From: Rhodococcus jostii RHA1
GTDB taxonomy: Bacteria > Actinomycetota > Actinomycetes > Mycobacteriales > Mycobacteriaceae
NCBI RefSeq assembly: GCF_000014565.1
Contig: NC_008268.1
Span: forward strand, 3,968,001-4,032,000
Length of the DNA: 64,000 bases
Direction of reading: 5' to 3'
The notes under the pieces: model-generated
Databases searched by the model: none
What the model was told of the DNA's origin: nothing
Seen by the model: only the letters and a program-made list of their open reading frames with translations
Shown here: in pieces, positions 62,538 through 64,000 of the stretch
Layout of the letters: every line of letters begins with the position of its first letter
Numbering within the stretch: position 1 is the stretch's first letter
Made by a program: the position numbers and the translations under genes

Positions 62538-62758
62538 TCGCTGATGGAGGCGCGCCGGGTTGACACCTGTTGCGCGGAAGGGGAACGCCGCTGGTCCGGC
62601 GATCAGCGGTCCCCTCCGCGCGATGGCGGCGTGAGGCCCGGAAAAGCCATCAAAATCACCTCGAGAGCCACTTTGTCAGCACAAACGATTGACTTCGCTC
62701 GTGGTGGGCAGCACTGTCGTAGAGACACACCCCGCACCGATCAGTCCCGGAGTCGACC

Positions 62759-63922
62759 TTGACCAACGTCAATCCCACCGAAATCGCAGTAGCCGTCGCC
62801 GGATTCGGCTGGATGGGCCGAGTGCACACGAACGCGTATCTGCGTCAGCGCCACCACTTCCCGGAAGCGCCGTCCATCCGCCTGGGGGCCGTCGCCGACG
62901 AGGTACCCGGCCGCGCCGAGGAAGCTGCCGCCCAGTTCGGGTTCGGCGCAGCCCTGACCGACTGGCGCGACATCGCCGCCGACGAGAACATCGACGCGGT
63001 CAGCATCACCGCACCCAACTTCCTGCACCGCGAGATCGGCGTCGCGATGGCGGAGGCGGGCAAGCACATCTGGATCGAGAAGCCGGTCGGGCTGTCGTCC
63101 GAGGACGCGAAGGCAGTCGCCGCCGCTGTCGAGAAGGCAGGCGTCCAGTCGACCGTCGGATTCAACTACCGAAACGCACCGGCCGTTGCGATGGCGCACG
63201 ACCTCATCACGGCGGGCGAATTGGGCACCATCACGCACTCGCGGTTCCGCTTCCTCAGCGACTACGCCGCGCATCCGGACGGCGCGCTGAGCTGGCGCTA
63301 CGAGAACGCGCGTGGTGGGTCGGGCGTTCTGGGCGACCTTGCTTCGCACGGTGTCGATCTGGTCCGGTACCTGCTCGGCGACATCGACGCAGTCGTGGCC
63401 GACACCGCGATCTTCATCCCGCAGCGCGCCATCCCGTCGGGTGCCACCAGCGGGCACGCGCGCGCGACGGGTGGCAAGTTGGGGCCGGTGGAGAACGACG
63501 ACTTCGTCAGCGCCCTGGTTCGCCTGTCGTCCGGCGGACGGGTAACGCTGGACGCGAGTCGCGTGGCCGTCGGCGAGCAGAACAACTACGGGTTCGAAAT
63601 CCACGGCACGAAGGGTGCGGTGTATTGGGACTTCCGCCGGATGAACGAACTCGGAACGAGCCTCGGGAGCGAGTACCAGGACCAGTCGATCACCACGGTG
63701 TGGGTGGGCCCCGACGCCGGAGCGTATGCCCGCTTCCAGCCGGGTTCCGCGTCCTCGATGAGCTACGACGACCTCAAGGTCATCGAGGGGAACAACTTCA
63801 TCGCCTCGATCGTCGACGGAAAGCCCCGGGGCGCAACGATCGCCGACGCTGTGGCCGCGGCCGAAACTCTCGACGCCATCACGGCCTCGGTCGCATCTCG
63901 TGCGTGGGTCGACGTGCGCTGA
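62759..63922 (+). CDS. Gfo/Idh/MocA-family oxidoreductase
   Basis: 387 residues from a TTG at 62759 with GGAG seven bases upstream. NAD-binding AVAGFGWMGRVHTNAYLR, WIEKPVGLS (catalytic Lys of the EKP motif), and HGVDLVRYLLGD with the His. Oxidises a sugar or inositol with NAD(P). The C-terminal half (GFEIHGTKGAVYWDFRRMNE) is typical. Monocistronic in view; a TTGACT at 62689 may be its -35. Substrate unknown. Confidence 0.9.
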   Translation: MTNVNPTEIAVAVAGFGWMGRVHTNAYLRQRHHFPEAPSIRLGAVADEVPGRAEEAAAQFGFGAALTDWRDIAADENIDAVSITAPNFLHREIGVAMAEAGKHIWIEKPVGLSSEDAKAVAAAVEKAGVQSTVGFNYRNAPAVAMAHDLITAGELGTITHSRFRFLSDYAAHPDGALSWRYENARGGSGVLGDLASHGVDLVRYLLGDIDAVVADTAIFIPQRAIPSGATSGHARATGGKLGPVENDDFVSALVRLSSGGRVTLDASRVAVGEQNNYGFEIHGTKGAVYWDFRRMNELGTSLGSEYQDQSITTVWVGPDAGAYARFQPGSASSMSYDDLKVIEGNNFIASIVDGKPRGATIADAVAAAETLDAITASVASRAWVDVR

Positions 63923-64000
63923 TCCGATCCGCAGAGCCAGGTCCCGGAGTTACGCTTTATCGGTTGGCGGGTCAATTCCCGTAGGCGCCTTTCTCCGCGG

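Noticed and set aside
62560..62640. Riboswitch in the gap before the Gfo/Idh/MocA gene
   Set aside because: Only an imperfect hairpin that fits a terminator of the previous gene; no known aptamer signature.
1..64000. tRNA, rRNA, CRISPR array or prophage
   Set aside because: None seen on reading both strands; a dedicated tRNA scan was not possible.

Overview
High-GC actinobacterial chromosome, most likely a large-genome Rhodococcus of the opacus/jostii/wratislaviensis type. The clues are a glnX-glnH pair of the mycobacterial type, a mycofactocin-type SDR, a PHA synthase with its own hydratase and depolymerase, dense catabolic clusters, GTG/TTG starts, ATGA-type gene overlaps and terminator hairpins without long U tracts. 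I see no rRNA, tRNA, CRISPR array, transposase or phage gene.

Layout. 1-8.5 kb: P-type ATPase (runs off the left edge), PPK2 and a small membrane protein on the minus strand; three small plus-strand genes; then a tightly coupled minus operon (71-aa protein, AI-2E-family permease, DUF2252 protein, DAG-kinase-like membrane protein). 8.7-13.6 kb: a MalT-like regulator that has lost its DNA-binding end and runs into the 3' end of a DUF1254/DUF1214 gene, a cation:proton antiporter, a second internally deleted DUF1254 gene, and a stress-type DUF1269 gene. A 29-bp operator-like sequence occurs upstream of both minus-strand stress-type units. 13.9-18.7 kb: frameshifted 3-hydroxyacyl-CoA dehydrogenase, alpha/beta hydrolase and Baeyer-Villiger-type monooxygenase, divergent from a PucR regulator. 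18.9-31.8 kb: membrane hydrolase, then a long minus-strand acyl-CoA/PHA region (depolymerase-like hydrolase, MaoC hydratase, PhaC, acyl-CoA ligase, CoA transferase, small hydrolase, MFS, BKACE, TauD dioxygenase, quinone oxidoreductase), bounded by an AraC regulator. 33.5-40.4 kb: complete D-glucarate operon (MFS, 2,5-dioxovalerate dehydrogenase, KdgD, GudD) and a LysR regulator, with a large dyad in the leader and a strong hairpin at the end.

40.5-51.9 kb: esterase, a wrecked lipoprotein hydrolase, a small secreted protein and a DinB protein, followed by a metalloid-resistance neighbourhood: an ArsR-ArsN1 fusion divergent from an ArsO-like flavoprotein across an array of ATCGAT sites, a DrrAB-type exporter with a coupled 18-codon leader, a SigZ-type ECF sigma factor with a Cys-rich tail, and an 8-Cys small protein. 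An ArsR/SRPBCC/DHFR-like cassette with a perfect autoregulatory palindrome follows.

52-57.8 kb: carboxylesterase, three decayed gene relics (DHFR-like and two SDR pieces), an NTF2-like protein, and a mycofactocin-type SDR with a dihydroxyacetophenone-dioxygenase-like cupin under a divergent LysR. 58-64 kb: glnH-glnX without pknG, a secreted protein with penicillin-recognising-fold motifs, a LapA-like protein, a coupled pair of unknown small genes behind a palindrome, and a Gfo/Idh/MocA oxidoreductase.

The most distinctive traits are the repeated gene decay without visible mobile elements, the metalloid/thiol-linked gene neighbourhood, and several clear operator candidates that can be tested by motif searches.
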